This document shows, piece after piece, positions 1-12,819 of a stretch of 64,000 bases of DNA (position 1 is its first letter; each line of letters opens with the position of its first letter). The position numbers and the translations under genes were made by a program. The stretch comes from Blastococcus sp. TML/M2B (GTDB lineage Bacteria > Actinomycetota > Actinomycetes > Mycobacteriales > Geodermatophilaceae): assembly GCF_016612865.1 (NCBI RefSeq), contig NZ_JAENZZ010000002.1:496001-560000 (forward strand). The letters run 5' to 3'. The notes below the pieces were generated by a model that had not been told where the DNA came from, did not search any database, and was given only the letters and a program-made list of their open reading frames with translations.

Positions 1-1718
1 GCACCGCGGCGCTGCTGAACAGCGTCACGCCGGCCAGGTCGAGCTCCACCCGCGCGGTGCCGCCGTGGCTGGCCTCCAGCAGCCGGATGCGCAGCGGGTC
101 GGCGGCGGCCTCGTCCACCGCCCCGGTGGCGCGCACGACGGGGCGCGGGCCGGTGCGGTCGACGACCAGGCCGGCCCGCTCCCCGCCCGGAGCCGGCACC
201 GGCGGCGCCTCGGCGCTGCGCCGCAGCCGGACCGTCAACGTCACCGTCGTGCCGCTGCGGTCGTCGAGCGAGACGCCGTCGACGAGCTGCCGCATGATGA
301 GCAGCCCGCGGCCGCGGTCGCCCGGGTCGTGGTCCGGGGGCCGCCAGGACCCGTCGTCGTGGACGGTCACGGTGAGCACGCCGTCGCGGTCGACCGACGC
401 GCGCACCTGCACCGCCCCGGGCTCGGTGCCCCGGTAGGCGTGCTCGGCGGCGTTCGCAGCGGCCTCGCCGACGGCGGTCATGACGCCGACCCGGTCGTTC
501 TCGTCCATGCCCAGCTCGGTGAGCCAGGCGGTGAGCCGGCGGCGGATCGCGGGCAGGGAGGCGGGCACCGCGGGCAGGTCCAGCTGCAGCGGCCGCTGGG
601 TGGTCGCGCGGCGGTGCGCCACCAGGACGGCGACGTCGTCCGGCCAGTCGTGCGGCGAGCGCACCAGCTCCGCGATCTCCACGGCCAGACCCGAGGCGGT
701 CGCCGGGTCGCCGGCACCGGGCCGGGCCAGCACCTCGCGGGAGGCCGCCACGAGCTTCTCGAGGGCGACGGCGTAGTCGCTGCTGCTCCCGGCCAGCGCG
801 CCGTTGGAGAACAGCACCAGCGTCGCGCCGTGCGGGAGGACCGACCGGTGCACCGGCGCCCCGACCCCGGGCACGCTGCCCAGCGGCGGCCGCGGCGTGA
901 CGGGGAGGAACGCGGCGGCCCCGTCGCTGCCGACGACGAGCGGCGCGGGGTGGCCCGCGGTGGTGTAGGCCAGCTCCCCGCTGGCGGAGTCCAGCACGCC
1001 GTAGAAGACCGAGGCGCCCTCGACGTCGTCCATGATCGCGGCGAAGGAGTCCAGGCCGGCGAGCACCGCTGCGGGCGAGGGGTCGGTGAGCGCCGAGGAC
1101 CGCATCGCCCCGCGCAGCCGGCTCATCGCGCCGGCCGCGGCGATCCCGTGCCCGACGGCGTCGCCGACGACGAGCGCGACCCGCCCGCCGCCCAGCGGCA
1201 CGGCGTCGTACCAGTCCCCTCCGGCGGCCCGCACCGACGTCGCCTGGTGGTAGCTGCCGGCCAGCGCGACGTCGGGCAGCATCGGCAGGAACGGGGGCAG
1301 CAGCGAGGACTGCGCGGCCTCGACCGCGGCGGCGCCCAGGGGCGGAGCGGGCACCGCGAGCCGTCCGTCGCGCTCGATGACCACCACCGCGCCCGGCTCG
1401 CCGGCCACCTCCAGCGGCCGCAGCGCGACCGTCACCGCGGGGCCGCCGGCGCCCAGCGCCCCGTGCACGGTCTCCGGCAGCCCCGTGCCGATGACCGTGT
1501 CGACGACGTCGGCCAGCGGGCGCCCGGCGGACCACCGGGAGCTCGTCCGGCGCGGTGCCCATGCGGCGGGCACCGGCGTTGGCCCAGACCGTGCGCCCCC
1601 CGGCGACCAGGCAGTAGATGGGGGTGGCGGCAGCCTCCATGGCCGCGAGCAGGACGGCCCCGCCGTCCGGCCCGGGAGCAGGCGGAGGAGGTGGCAGACT
1701 GCCCTGGCTGGTGCTCAT
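1..1718 (-). CDS. PAS-SpoIIE-HATPase-STAS phosphatase (3' end outside window; frameshifted)
   Basis: Multidomain regulator of partner switching. It should dephosphorylate an anti-anti-sigma factor and so release the sigma factor encoded next door. Read from ATG 1718, a PAS-like domain fills about the first 130 codons. A PP2C/SpoIIE phosphatase domain follows (AGGDWYDAVPLG and GDAVGHG metal-site motifs), then a HATPase domain (N-box GEAAANAAEHA, G-box DRGRGLLIM), and a STAS domain begins just before the window edge. The frame breaks near 1531-1536, inside the PAS domain; removing one base restores DELPVAAGRPLADVV-type reading. The gene is divergent from the anti-sigma/sigma pair, 200 bp away, which supports a shared role. 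The role is inferred from domains; the exact partner is unknown. Confidence 0.85.
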   Translation of the reverse strand, partial: MSTSQGSLPPPPPAPGPDGGAVLLAAMEAAATPIYCLVAGGRTVWANAGARRMGTAPDELPVVRRAPAGRRRRHGHRHGAAGDRARGAGRRRPRGDGRAAAAGGGRRAGRGGGHRARRTARGARSAPGRRRGRGRAVLAAAPVPADAARRRAGRQLPPGDVGAGRRRGLVRRRAAGRRAGRARRRRRRRARDRRGRRDEPAARGDAVLGAHRPLARSGARRPGLLRRDHGRRRGRLGLLRRAGLRQRGAGLHHRGPPRAARRRQRRGRRVPPRHAAAAAGQRARGRGAGAPVGPPARRDAGAVLQRRAGREQQRLRRRPREARGGLPRGAGPARCRRPGDRLGSGRGDRGAGALAARLAGRRRRPGGAPPRDHPAAAAAGPARGARLPARDPPPAHRLAHRAGHGRERPGRRHDRRRRGRCERRRARLPGHRARGGAGARVGRPRRRAHRDRPRRRVLAAPGPRPGRPRPRAAHHAAARRRRLARRPQRHDGDVDGPAAAQRRGAAGAGSGRGAGRPGRRPHRPAPRRARHRGGGRGRRRPAAHPAAGGQPRRHRAGGARPGRRDAVQQRRG

Positions 1719-1791
1719 CCCAGGCCAGGGAACAACAGCCCCACGACCTCGGCAACCGCGCCGGGGAGCGGCCGGGCGTGGGACAACGCAC

Positions 1792-1818
1792 GTTTCCCGC
1801 GCCGCGGCGCAGGGGTAG
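1792..1818 (+). promoter_or_regulatory. SigF/SigB-type promoter candidate
   Basis: GTTT at 1792-1795 and GGGTAG at 1813-1818 are separated by 17 bp. This resembles the mycobacterial SigF and related SigB promoter pattern (GTTT-N15-17-GGGTA). It points towards the anti-sigma/sigma operon starting at 1919, so the sigma factor probably autoregulates. Inferred from motif and position. Confidence 0.55.
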
Positions 1819-1918
1819 TAGAGGCAGTCGGCTCGGCGCGTACCCGTGCCGCGTGGGCAGAATGGACACCGCGCGACCCGAGAGCCGGGGAGCGCCGGGA
1901 CGAAGGAGCTGCAAGCGG

Positions 1919-2416
1919 ATGGTCGACTCGAGGGGCGCCCTCGCGCCGGATGCACGGCGCGCGGAACGACTGGAGCTCCGGGTACCGATCACCCCGATGC
2001 AGCTCCCGGCCGTGCGGGCCATGGCCGGCGACCTCGCCATCCGGATGGACTACGACCTGGACAGCGTCGAGGACCTCCGGCTCGCCGTGGACGAGGCCTG
2101 CGCGACGCTGGCCAGCATCGCCGCCGGCGACGCGCCGCTCACGGTCGTGTTCGAGACGACCCGCGCCGGGCTGCACATCGAGGCCTGGGTGCCCACGGCC
2201 GCCGGGGTCGACGTCCCCCGCGACGGCTTCGGGTGGGCCGTGCTGGCCACGCTCGTGGATGCCGTCGAGGGCCGCCCGGCCACCCAGGGCGCAGTGCCCG
2301 GCGGCGACGGCTCGGACTCCCCCGTCGCGGTGATCGCCATGGACAAGTACCTGCCCGGCCAGCGCCCCGCCGAGCTGGCGGGCGGCTCGGAGCAGAACCT
2401 CTCGGTGGCCCGGTGA
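1919..2416 (+). CDS. anti-sigma factor kinase (RsbW/SpoIIAB-like)
   Basis: A 165-aa HATPase-fold anti-sigma factor expected to bind the downstream sigma factor and to phosphorylate an anti-anti-sigma protein. The ATP-binding N-box reads LRLAVDEACATL, around residue 57; the C-terminal half is short and divergent, and a clear G-box is not obvious. ATG 1919 follows AAGGAG at 1903-1908. The stop overlaps the sigma gene start by 4 bp (GTGA), so the two are probably translationally coupled. The adjoining sigma factor and divergent SpoIIE phosphatase make the assignment firm. Confidence 0.88.
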   Translation: MVDSRGALAPDARRAERLELRVPITPMQLPAVRAMAGDLAIRMDYDLDSVEDLRLAVDEACATLASIAAGDAPLTVVFETTRAGLHIEAWVPTAAGVDVPRDGFGWAVLATLVDAVEGRPATQGAVPGGDGSDSPVAVIAMDKYLPGQRPAELAGGSEQNLSVAR

Positions 2417-3429
2417 CCCGGTCCCCCGCCACCGATCCCACCGGGATCAGGGTGGATCTCCGGGACGCCGTGGCTCCCGAGCCGCGCGAGGCCCCGGAGC
2501 AGGACGCCGCAGCGCGTCCCGCGAGCGGGGCCGCGGACGCGACGCCCGCCGACGACGCGACACGCGCCGACGACGCGACGCCGGCCGACGAGGCACCCGC
2601 CGCGGAGGCCCCCGCCGCGGAGGCCCCCGCACCGGACGCCCCCGCCCCGGACGCCCCGCCGCTGTCGGACAACCGCCGCCGCGCGCAGCGCACCGCGCCG
2701 CTGTTCGCCGAGCTGGCCACCCTGGAGAAGGGCGACCCGCGCCGCGAGCGGCTGCGCGAGATCCTCGTCGAGGAGCACCTGCCCCTCGTCCGGCACTTCG
2801 CCCGCCGGTTCAGCAACCGCGGCGAGCCCTTCGACGACCTCCTGCAGGTCGGCACGCTGGGCCTGATCGCGGCGATCGACCGGTTCGACCCGACCCGGGG
2901 GGTGGAGTTCCTCTCCTTCGCGGTGCCGACGATCACCGGTGAGATCAAGCGGCACTTCCGCGACCAGGGCTGGTCGGTGCGCGTGCCGCGCCGGCTGCAG
3001 GAGCTGCACCTCTCGCTCAACGCGGCGGTCGGCGAGCTGGCGCAGAAGAACGGCCGCGCACCGACGCCCAGCGAGCTCGCCCAGCACCTGGGCATCCCGC
3101 GCGAGGAGGTCCTCGAGGGCCTCGCCGTCGCCAACGCCTACCGCAGCAGCTCGCTGGACGAGCGGCTGTCGGGCGACGACGACTCCCCCACCCTCGCCGC
3201 CACCCTGGGCGAGGAGGACGCCGCGCTCGAGGGCGTGGAGTACCGCGAGTCGCTCCAGCCGCTGCTGGCCACCATCCCGGCCCGCGAGCGCCGCATCCTC
3301 ATCCTGCGGTTCTTCGGCAACATGACCCAGTCGCAGATCGCCGCCGACATCGGCATCTCGCAGATGCACGTGTCCCGGCTGCTGTCCCAGACCCTGGCCA
3401 AGCTCCGCGAGGGCTTGCTGAAAGATTGA
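2413..3429 (+). CDS. RNA polymerase sigma factor, SigB/SigF family
   Basis: Alternative group-3 sigma factor of 338 aa. Residues 1-85 are an Ala/Pro/Asp-rich low-complexity leader made of near repeats (ATPADD, APAAE, APAPD), longer than usual for this family. Region 2 follows at about 120-185 (LPLVRHFARRF, DDLLQVGTLGLI, ITGEIKRHFRD), then region 3 (VRVPRRLQELHL) and region 4 at the C-terminus (ERRILILRFFGNMTQSQIA, GISQMHVSRLL). GTG 2413 overlaps the anti-sigma stop, the standard arrangement for partner-switched sigma factors. It probably controls a general stress regulon; SigF versus SigB cannot be decided from sequence alone. Confidence 0.92.
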   Translation: MTRSPATDPTGIRVDLRDAVAPEPREAPEQDAAARPASGAADATPADDATRADDATPADEAPAAEAPAAEAPAPDAPAPDAPPLSDNRRRAQRTAPLFAELATLEKGDPRRERLREILVEEHLPLVRHFARRFSNRGEPFDDLLQVGTLGLIAAIDRFDPTRGVEFLSFAVPTITGEIKRHFRDQGWSVRVPRRLQELHLSLNAAVGELAQKNGRAPTPSELAQHLGIPREEVLEGLAVANAYRSSSLDERLSGDDDSPTLAATLGEEDAALEGVEYRESLQPLLATIPARERRILILRFFGNMTQSQIAADIGISQMHVSRLLSQTLAKLREGLLKD

Positions 3430-3444
3430 GCCACGACGACGGCG

Positions 3445-3476
3445 GCGGCCCAGGACCTCCCGGGGTCCTGGGCCGC
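3445..3476. terminator. bidirectional hairpin terminator
   Basis: Perfect 13-bp arms (3445-3457 and 3464-3476, GCGGCCCAGGACC) around a 6-nt loop. It lies between the convergent sigma-factor and SPFH genes and probably ends both transcripts. Confidence 0.75.
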
Positions 3477-3490
3477 GGTCGTTCCTGCGA

Positions 3491-4661
3491 CTACTGCTGC
3501 GGGGGCTCGTCCCGGGCCGGCAGCTCGGGGGGTGATCTCCGACAGCGGCGGCGGGGTGGGCACCACCGGCGTCGTGTCGGTGATGCTGGTCAGCTCGATC
3601 TTCGCCTCGGGCTGGTCGGCGGCCTTGGGCACCGCGGACTCGAACCAGCTGCTCGTGTCGATGCCGCCCTCGGGCGGGGCGGTGCGACCGTCGGTGGACG
3701 GCCCGACGTCCATCCACGAGGTGCCCTTGTCGGCCCCCCCGAGGCTGGCCAGCCCCTCCAGCGCCTTGCTGAACTCGCTCGGGACGATCCACATCTTGTT
3801 GGCGTCACCCTGCGCGATCTGCGGCAGGGTCTGCAGGTACTGGTAGGCCAGGAGCCCCTGGTCGGGCTTGCCGTCGTGGATGGCCTGGAAGACCGTCTCG
3901 ATCGACTTCGCCTGACCCTGCGCCTGCAGGAACAGCGCGGCCCGCTCGCCCTCGGCGCGCAGGATCCGGCTCTGCCGCTCGGCTTCCGCCTCCAGGATCG
4001 CGGCCTGCTTGCGACCCTCCGCGGAGAGGATGGCCGAGGCCTTCTCGCCCTCGGCCGAGGTGATGGCCGCCTGGCGGTGACCCTCGGCGGTGAGGATGAC
4101 CGCACGCTTGTCGCGGTCGGCGCGCATCTGCTTCTCCATCGAGTCCTGGATGGAGTGCGGCGGGTCGATCGCCTTGATCTCCACGCGCGCCACGCGCAGG
4201 CCCCACGGGCCGGTGGTGCCGTCGAGCACCTCGCGCAGCTGGCTGTTGATGCCGTCGCGGCCGGTCAGCGCGCCCTCGAGGTTCAGCCCGCCGACGACGT
4301 TGCGCAGCGTCGTGGTGGTCAGCTGCTCCATGCCGGTGATGTAGTTCGCGATCCCGTAGACCGCGAGCTTGGGGTCGGTGACCTGGAAGTAGACGACGGT
4401 GTCGATGCCGACCTGCAGGTTGTCGGCGGTGATCACCGGCTGCGGCGGGAAGGAGACGACCTGCTCGCGCAGGTCGATCGTGGCCCGCACGCGGTCCACG
4501 AAGGGCACCAGGACGGACAGGCCCGGGGTGAGCGTGCGGCTGTACCGGCCGAGCCGCTCGACGACCTTGGCCTGGGCCTGCGGCACGATCGTGACGCTCT
4601 TGGCCAGGACGACGACCAGCAGCAGCGCGATCACGGCCAGGGCGATCAGGGCGGGTTCCAC
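3491..4661 (-). CDS. SPFH/band-7 (stomatin-like) membrane protein, frameshifted near the C-terminus
   Basis: Membrane-anchored SPFH protein, about 389 aa after correction. An N-terminal hydrophobic segment (ALIALAVIALLLVVVLA) precedes a band-7 domain (VPQAQAKVVERLGRYSRTL through IDPPHSIQDSMEKQM). A long Glu/Ala coiled coil with repeated AEGE-type units follows, then a Pro-rich tail. As read, the frame runs 118 codons into the sigma gene. Dropping one G from the 3527-3532 run gives TPELPARDEPPQQ and a stop at 3491-3493, before the terminator. GTG 4661 follows an AGAGG-like site. NfeD lies just upstream, the usual SPFH partner; this pair corresponds to Rv1487/Rv1488. Likely role is membrane microdomain or protein quality control. 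Confidence 0.88.
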
Positions 4662-4738
4662 GGGACCTCTTCCGTCGGGGGCGGATGCTCCCGACCCTCC
4701 CACGTCCGCATCCCCAGGTCACGGTCGCGGCCGGCGGT

Positions 4739-5176
4739 TCACCCCAGCGCGTCGCCCACCACGGCGGTCGCGCCGTCGATCTGCAGGATGCGCACCGTCG
4801 TGCCGACCGCGAAGGCCTCGCCGTCGTACTGGCTGCGGGCCGTCCACTCGTCGGCCCCGAGCCGGATCCGGCCGCCCGCGACGTCCACGGCCCGGGTGAC
4901 GACGGCGGTGCGCCCGACGAGGGTGTCCACGCCGTCCAGCTGGGCCGGCGTCCGGTGCTCCAGGTGCCGCTTGGCGATCGGGCGGACCACGGCGAGCAGC
5001 GCCAGGGACACGGCGATGAACGCCACGAGCTGGAGCGCCGTCGCGCCTCCGGCGACCGCCACCGCGGCGCCGCCCAGGGCACCGCCGGCGAACATCAGCA
5101 GCACGAGGTCGAGGGTGACGACCTCCCCGCCGACGAACAGGCCGGCGGCGATGAGCCAGAGCAGCCAGGCAGCCAT
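4739..5176 (-). CDS. NfeD-like membrane protein
   Basis: A 145-aa protein with two or three membrane segments in the first 80 residues (WLLWLIAAGLFVGGEVVTL; LQLVAFIAVSLALLAVV). A C-terminal OB-fold follows, recognised by TLVGRTAVVTRAVDVAGG and RIRLGADEWTARS. This is the short NfeD1b form without the serine-protease domain. It lies 77 bp upstream of the SPFH gene on the same strand; NfeD-SPFH pairing is widespread and the two proteins usually act together at the membrane. Same order as Rv1487-Rv1488 of M. tuberculosis. Confidence 0.88.
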   Translation of the reverse strand: MAAWLLWLIAAGLFVGGEVVTLDLVLLMFAGGALGGAAVAVAGGATALQLVAFIAVSLALLAVVRPIAKRHLEHRTPAQLDGVDTLVGRTAVVTRAVDVAGGRIRLGADEWTARSQYDGEAFAVGTTVRILQIDGATAVVGDALG

Positions 5177-5244
5177 GGTCCGGAGTCTGGCAGAGCCGTC
5201 GGCCGGCCGCGGCGGCAGGCGCGCGGCCGACGTAGCCTCGCCCG

Positions 5245-7474
<2,230 letters not shown>

Positions 7475-7495
7475 CGCCGACCCCCTCGCGATCGG

Positions 7496-8638
7496 TCAGC
7501 TGGTGGGGCGCGGCCTCGGCGGCACGAAACAGCAGTTCGCGGGGCAGTTGGTGCCCAGGCGGGGCTCTCCCCCGGCGCGGCGCTCGGCGAGCAGCTGCAC
7601 CAGCGCGTCGACGAACGCCGGGTGGGTGCCCGCCGTCGCGGCGCGGGCGAACGCCAGCCCCAGCTCCTCGGCGGTCTCCTTCGCCTCGTTGTCGAGGTCC
7701 CAGATCACCTCGAGGTGGTCGCTGACGAACCCGACCGGGAAGAGCACGACAGCCTGCTCGCCCGCGGCGGCCAGCGCCTTCAGGTGGTCGTTGACGTCCG
7801 GCTCGAGCCACGGCACCGAGGGCGGGCCGCTGCGGCTCTGCCAGACCAGGTCGAACGCCCGGCCGGGAGCGACCAGGTCCACGACCTGCCGGGCGGCGGC
7901 CTCCAGCTCGGCCTCGTAGGCGTGCCCCTGCGGGCCGGCGACGGCGGCCATCGAGTCGGGGATGCTGTGCGCGGTGGCGACCAGCCGGGCGCCCTCGCGG
8001 AGCTCCTCGGGCAGCTCGGCCAGCGCCGCGGCCAGCGCGTCGGCGTTGGCCCGCAGGAAGCCCTCGGCGTCGAAGTAGTGCGGCAGCTTCTCCGCCGTCG
8101 GGCCGCCGGGCGCCGAGGCGTCGCCGGTCATCGCGGCGCGGGCCCGGGCGATGTCCTCGTGGTACTGCCGGCAGCCGGAGAACGACGCGTAGGCCGACGT
8201 CGCCAGGACGTAGGCGTGCTGGATGCCGTCGTCGGCCATCTGCTGCCAGACGTCCTCGACGTAGGGCGCCCAGTTCCGGTTGCCCCAGTACACCGGCAGC
8301 GTGACGCCGGCGGAGCGGAGCGCACCCTGCAGCGCGCCGATCAGCGCCTTGTTCTGGTCGTTGATCGGGCTCACGCCGCCGAAGTGGTGGTAGTGCTCGG
8401 CCACCTCCTCGAGCCGCTCGCGGGGGATGCCGCGGCCGCGGGTGACGTTCTCGAGGAACGGCATGACGTCGTCGTGGCCCTCGGGCCCGCCGAACGAGAG
8501 CAGCAGCAGCGCGTCCCGGCGACCCTCCGGAGCGGGGGCAGCGGAGGGCTCGACGCCGCCGTTGTTGCGGACGGCCAGGGACGGCTCCTGGTCGGGACGC
8601 TGACCGGCAGGGGTGATGTCGACGATGGCGCGGGGCAC
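7496..8638 (-). CDS. hemH: ferrochelatase (coproporphyrin-type)
   Basis: Inserts Fe2+ into coproporphyrin III in the actinobacterial haem route. 380 aa from GTG 8638, with a non-conserved leader of about 40 residues. Visible motifs are LLLLSFGGPEG, GGVSPINDQNKAL, SAYASFSGCRQYHED, the active-site-type TAHSIPDSM, and VLFPVGFVSDHLEVIWDLD. The C-terminal NCPANCCF cysteines, with the cysteine in SGCRQ, match the [2Fe-2S] ligands of actinobacterial ferrochelatases. It lies directly downstream of inhA and fabG, the same order as fabG1-inhA-hemZ in M. tuberculosis, so probably one operon. It converges on argG. Confidence 0.95.
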   Translation of the reverse strand: MPRAIVDITPAGQRPDQEPSLAVRNNGGVEPSAAPAPEGRRDALLLLSFGGPEGHDDVMPFLENVTRGRGIPRERLEEVAEHYHHFGGVSPINDQNKALIGALQGALRSAGVTLPVYWGNRNWAPYVEDVWQQMADDGIQHAYVLATSAYASFSGCRQYHEDIARARAAMTGDASAPGGPTAEKLPHYFDAEGFLRANADALAAALAELPEELREGARLVATAHSIPDSMAAVAGPQGHAYEAELEAAARQVVDLVAPGRAFDLVWQSRSGPPSVPWLEPDVNDHLKALAAAGEQAVVLFPVGFVSDHLEVIWDLDNEAKETAEELGLAFARAATAGTHPAFVDALVQLLAERRAGGEPRLGTNCPANCCFVPPRPRPTS

Positions 8639-8688
8639 GTGGGTTCTTTCCGGTTGCGGGGCGGTGCTGGATGCAGGGGTCGGGGACG

Positions 8689-9464
8689 TCACACGCCGAC
8701 GGCGTGGAACCCGCCGTCGACGTGGACGATCTCGCCGGTGGTGGCGGGGAACCAGTCCGAGAGCAGGGCGACGACGGCCTTGCCGGCGGGCTCGGTGTCG
8801 GTGACCGACCAGCCCAGCGGCGCCCGGCCCTCCCAGGCCTCCTCGAACTGCGCGCTGCCGGGGATCGACTTCATCGCCATGCTGCGCAGCGGCCCGGCCG
8901 CCACGATGTTGGACCGGACGCCGTCGGGGCCCAGCTCGCGGGCGACGTACCGGCTGGTCGACTCCAGCGCCGCCTTGGCCGCGCCCATCCAGCCGTAGAC
9001 CGGCCAGGCGACGGAGGCGTCGAAGGTCAGCCCGACCACCGACGAGGGGTTGGCCAGCAGCGGCCGGCACGCCTGGGTGAGCGAGGCGTAGGACCAGGCG
9101 GACACCTGGAACGCCGTGGCGGCGTGCTCCCAGGCGACCTCCGGGAAGCCCTCCCCCATCGCCTCCTGCGGCGCGAAGCCGATGGAGTGGACGACGCCGT
9201 CGAGGGAGTCGAAGCCCTGCTCCCGCAGCCGGTCGGCGAGCGAGCCCAGGTGCTCGGTGTCGGTCACGTCGAGCTCGACGACGGCGGCCTCCTGGGGCAG
9301 CCGCTTCGCGATCCGCTGGCACAGCGACAGCGCGCGGCCGAAGTTCGACAGGACGACGGTGGCGCCCTGCTCCTGCGCGAGGCGCGCCGTCGCGAAGGCG
9401 ATCGACGCCTCGGTCAGCACGCCGGTGACGAGGACCTTCTTGCCCTCGAGAATGCCGCCGCTCA

Positions 9465-9465
<1 letters not shown>
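8689..9465 (-). CDS. fabI: enoyl-[acyl-carrier-protein] reductase, InhA/FabI family
   Basis: NADH-dependent reduction of trans-2-enoyl-ACP, the last step of the fatty-acid elongation cycle. 258 aa, atypical SDR. The N-terminal cofactor motif is VLVTGVLTEASIA, and the WSYASLTQA and YGWMGAAKAALEST regions contain the FabI catalytic Tyr and Lys. The C-terminal FPATTGEIVHVDGG is typical. The ATG shares one base with the fabG stop (TGATG), implying translational coupling. Gene order fabG-fabI-hemH equals mycobacterial mabA-inhA-hemZ. Confidence 0.95.
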
Positions 9466-11676
<2,211 letters not shown>

Positions 11677-11842
11677 GCGACCGGAACCGACCGGTCCGAC
11701 GTGCGGCCGGGTGCGCGGGCTGCTTTCGTGGGGCCGCCGCACCGAGTTCCTGCTCGATCCGAACCACGCCGCCCGCTCCCCCGGGCCACGACCGAGAGCA
11801 GCGCACTCACCGTGACCCCTGTCGACGCCCGCCGTCCCGCCC

Positions 11843-12313
11843 GTGGCTGAGCCCGTCGAGCCCTCCGTCACCGCGGCCGCACCGCTGGCGTCGCTGGCCT
11901 GGGGCCAGGAGCCCCTGCCGCACGCCCACGACTGCTGGACGTGGGAGCTCGGCACCCTGCGCGACGTGACCCGCGCCCGCTCGGCGGTGCGGCAGCGGCT
12001 CGCGGCCGAACTCCCGGACGGCCGCTCGGACGAGGAGTCGGTCGAGCGCATGATCCTGGCCCTCGACGAGCTGGCGTCGAACGGGCTCCGCCACGGTCGG
12101 CAGCCGGTGGTGCTGCGCGTGTGCCCCCTCCCCGAGCACTGGCTCGTGGACGTCACCGACGCCGCTCGGGCCGTGCCCCCCACCCCGGACCCCGGTCGAG
12201 CCGAGGGGCTGGGCGGGTACGGGCTGTTCATGATCGCCGCCTACGCCACCGCCTACGGCTGGGTGCCCGAGCCGCACTGCAAGCACGTGTGGGCCCTGTT
12301 CCCGCGGCGCTGA
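11843..12313 (+). CDS. RsbW-like HATPase anti-sigma/regulatory protein
   Basis: 156 aa, HATPase_c_2 type. The N-box is LALDELASNGLRHG and the G-box GGYGLFMI, both well kept. The first 35 residues look unstructured. GTG 11843 is the only suitable in-frame start. It probably binds ATP and a regulatory partner and could be the kinase counterpart of the SpoIIE phosphatase upstream. Target sigma or other protein unknown. Converges on the DoxX-like gene. Confidence 0.85.
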   Translation: MAEPVEPSVTAAAPLASLAWGQEPLPHAHDCWTWELGTLRDVTRARSAVRQRLAAELPDGRSDEESVERMILALDELASNGLRHGRQPVVLRVCPLPEHWLVDVTDAARAVPPTPDPGRAEGLGGYGLFMIAAYATAYGWVPEPHCKHVWALFPRR

Positions 12314-12341
12314 ACTCCGGCCCGCGCCGACCAGCGGCCGT

Positions 12342-12746
12342 TCAGCGGCGACGCAGGTCGCGGCGGGACCAGCCGCCGCCGAACAGCGCCAGGAGCACGA
12401 GCACCGGCTGGAAGAACAGCCGGACCAGGCGCTTGGTGTCGGTGTCCAGGCCGAACGCGTCGGTGCCCTCCAGGTACTGGCCGACGTTGCCCGGGAAGAT
12501 CACCACGAAGAACGCGGCGAGCAGCGCGCCGACGAACCGCTTCCTCCGCGGCAGCGCCACGAAGGACGCACCGAGCGCGATCTCGGCGACGCCGGAGCCC
12601 AGCACGGTGAGGTCCTCGTCGATCGGGAACCAGCCGGGCACCTGCGCCTGGAACTCCTGGCGCTGGGTGGTCAGGTGCAGCACCCCGGCGCCGACCATGG
12701 CGCCTCCGAGCAGCAGGCGGGCGGCGGTGCGCGCAGCGGAGGCCAT
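12342..12746 (-). CDS. DoxX-like small membrane protein
   Basis: 134 aa with four probable membrane helices (LLLGGAMVGAGVLHL; LGSGVAEIALGASFVAL; FVGALLAAFFVVIFPGNVGQYL; LFFQPVLVLLALFGGGW). The pattern fits the DoxX/YphA-type family of unknown function, sometimes linked to redox or thiol stress. ATG 12746. Divergent from the crotonase by 73 bp, with no clear partner. Confidence 0.78.
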   Translation of the reverse strand: MASAARTAARLLLGGAMVGAGVLHLTTQRQEFQAQVPGWFPIDEDLTVLGSGVAEIALGASFVALPRRKRFVGALLAAFFVVIFPGNVGQYLEGTDAFGLDTDTKRLVRLFFQPVLVLLALFGGGWSRRDLRRR

Positions 12747-12819
12747 GCGCGCACCCTAGGCGGGCCGGTCTGCGACCCGCTCGTTGACAGCCACCTCCCG
12801 CCGCCCGTAGACAGCCGGC

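Noticed and set aside
3138..4703. SPFH protein with a 118-residue C-terminal extension overlapping the sigma gene
   Set aside because: The extension is antisense sigma-factor sequence. Removing one G from the 3527-3532 run gives a normal stop before the terminator.
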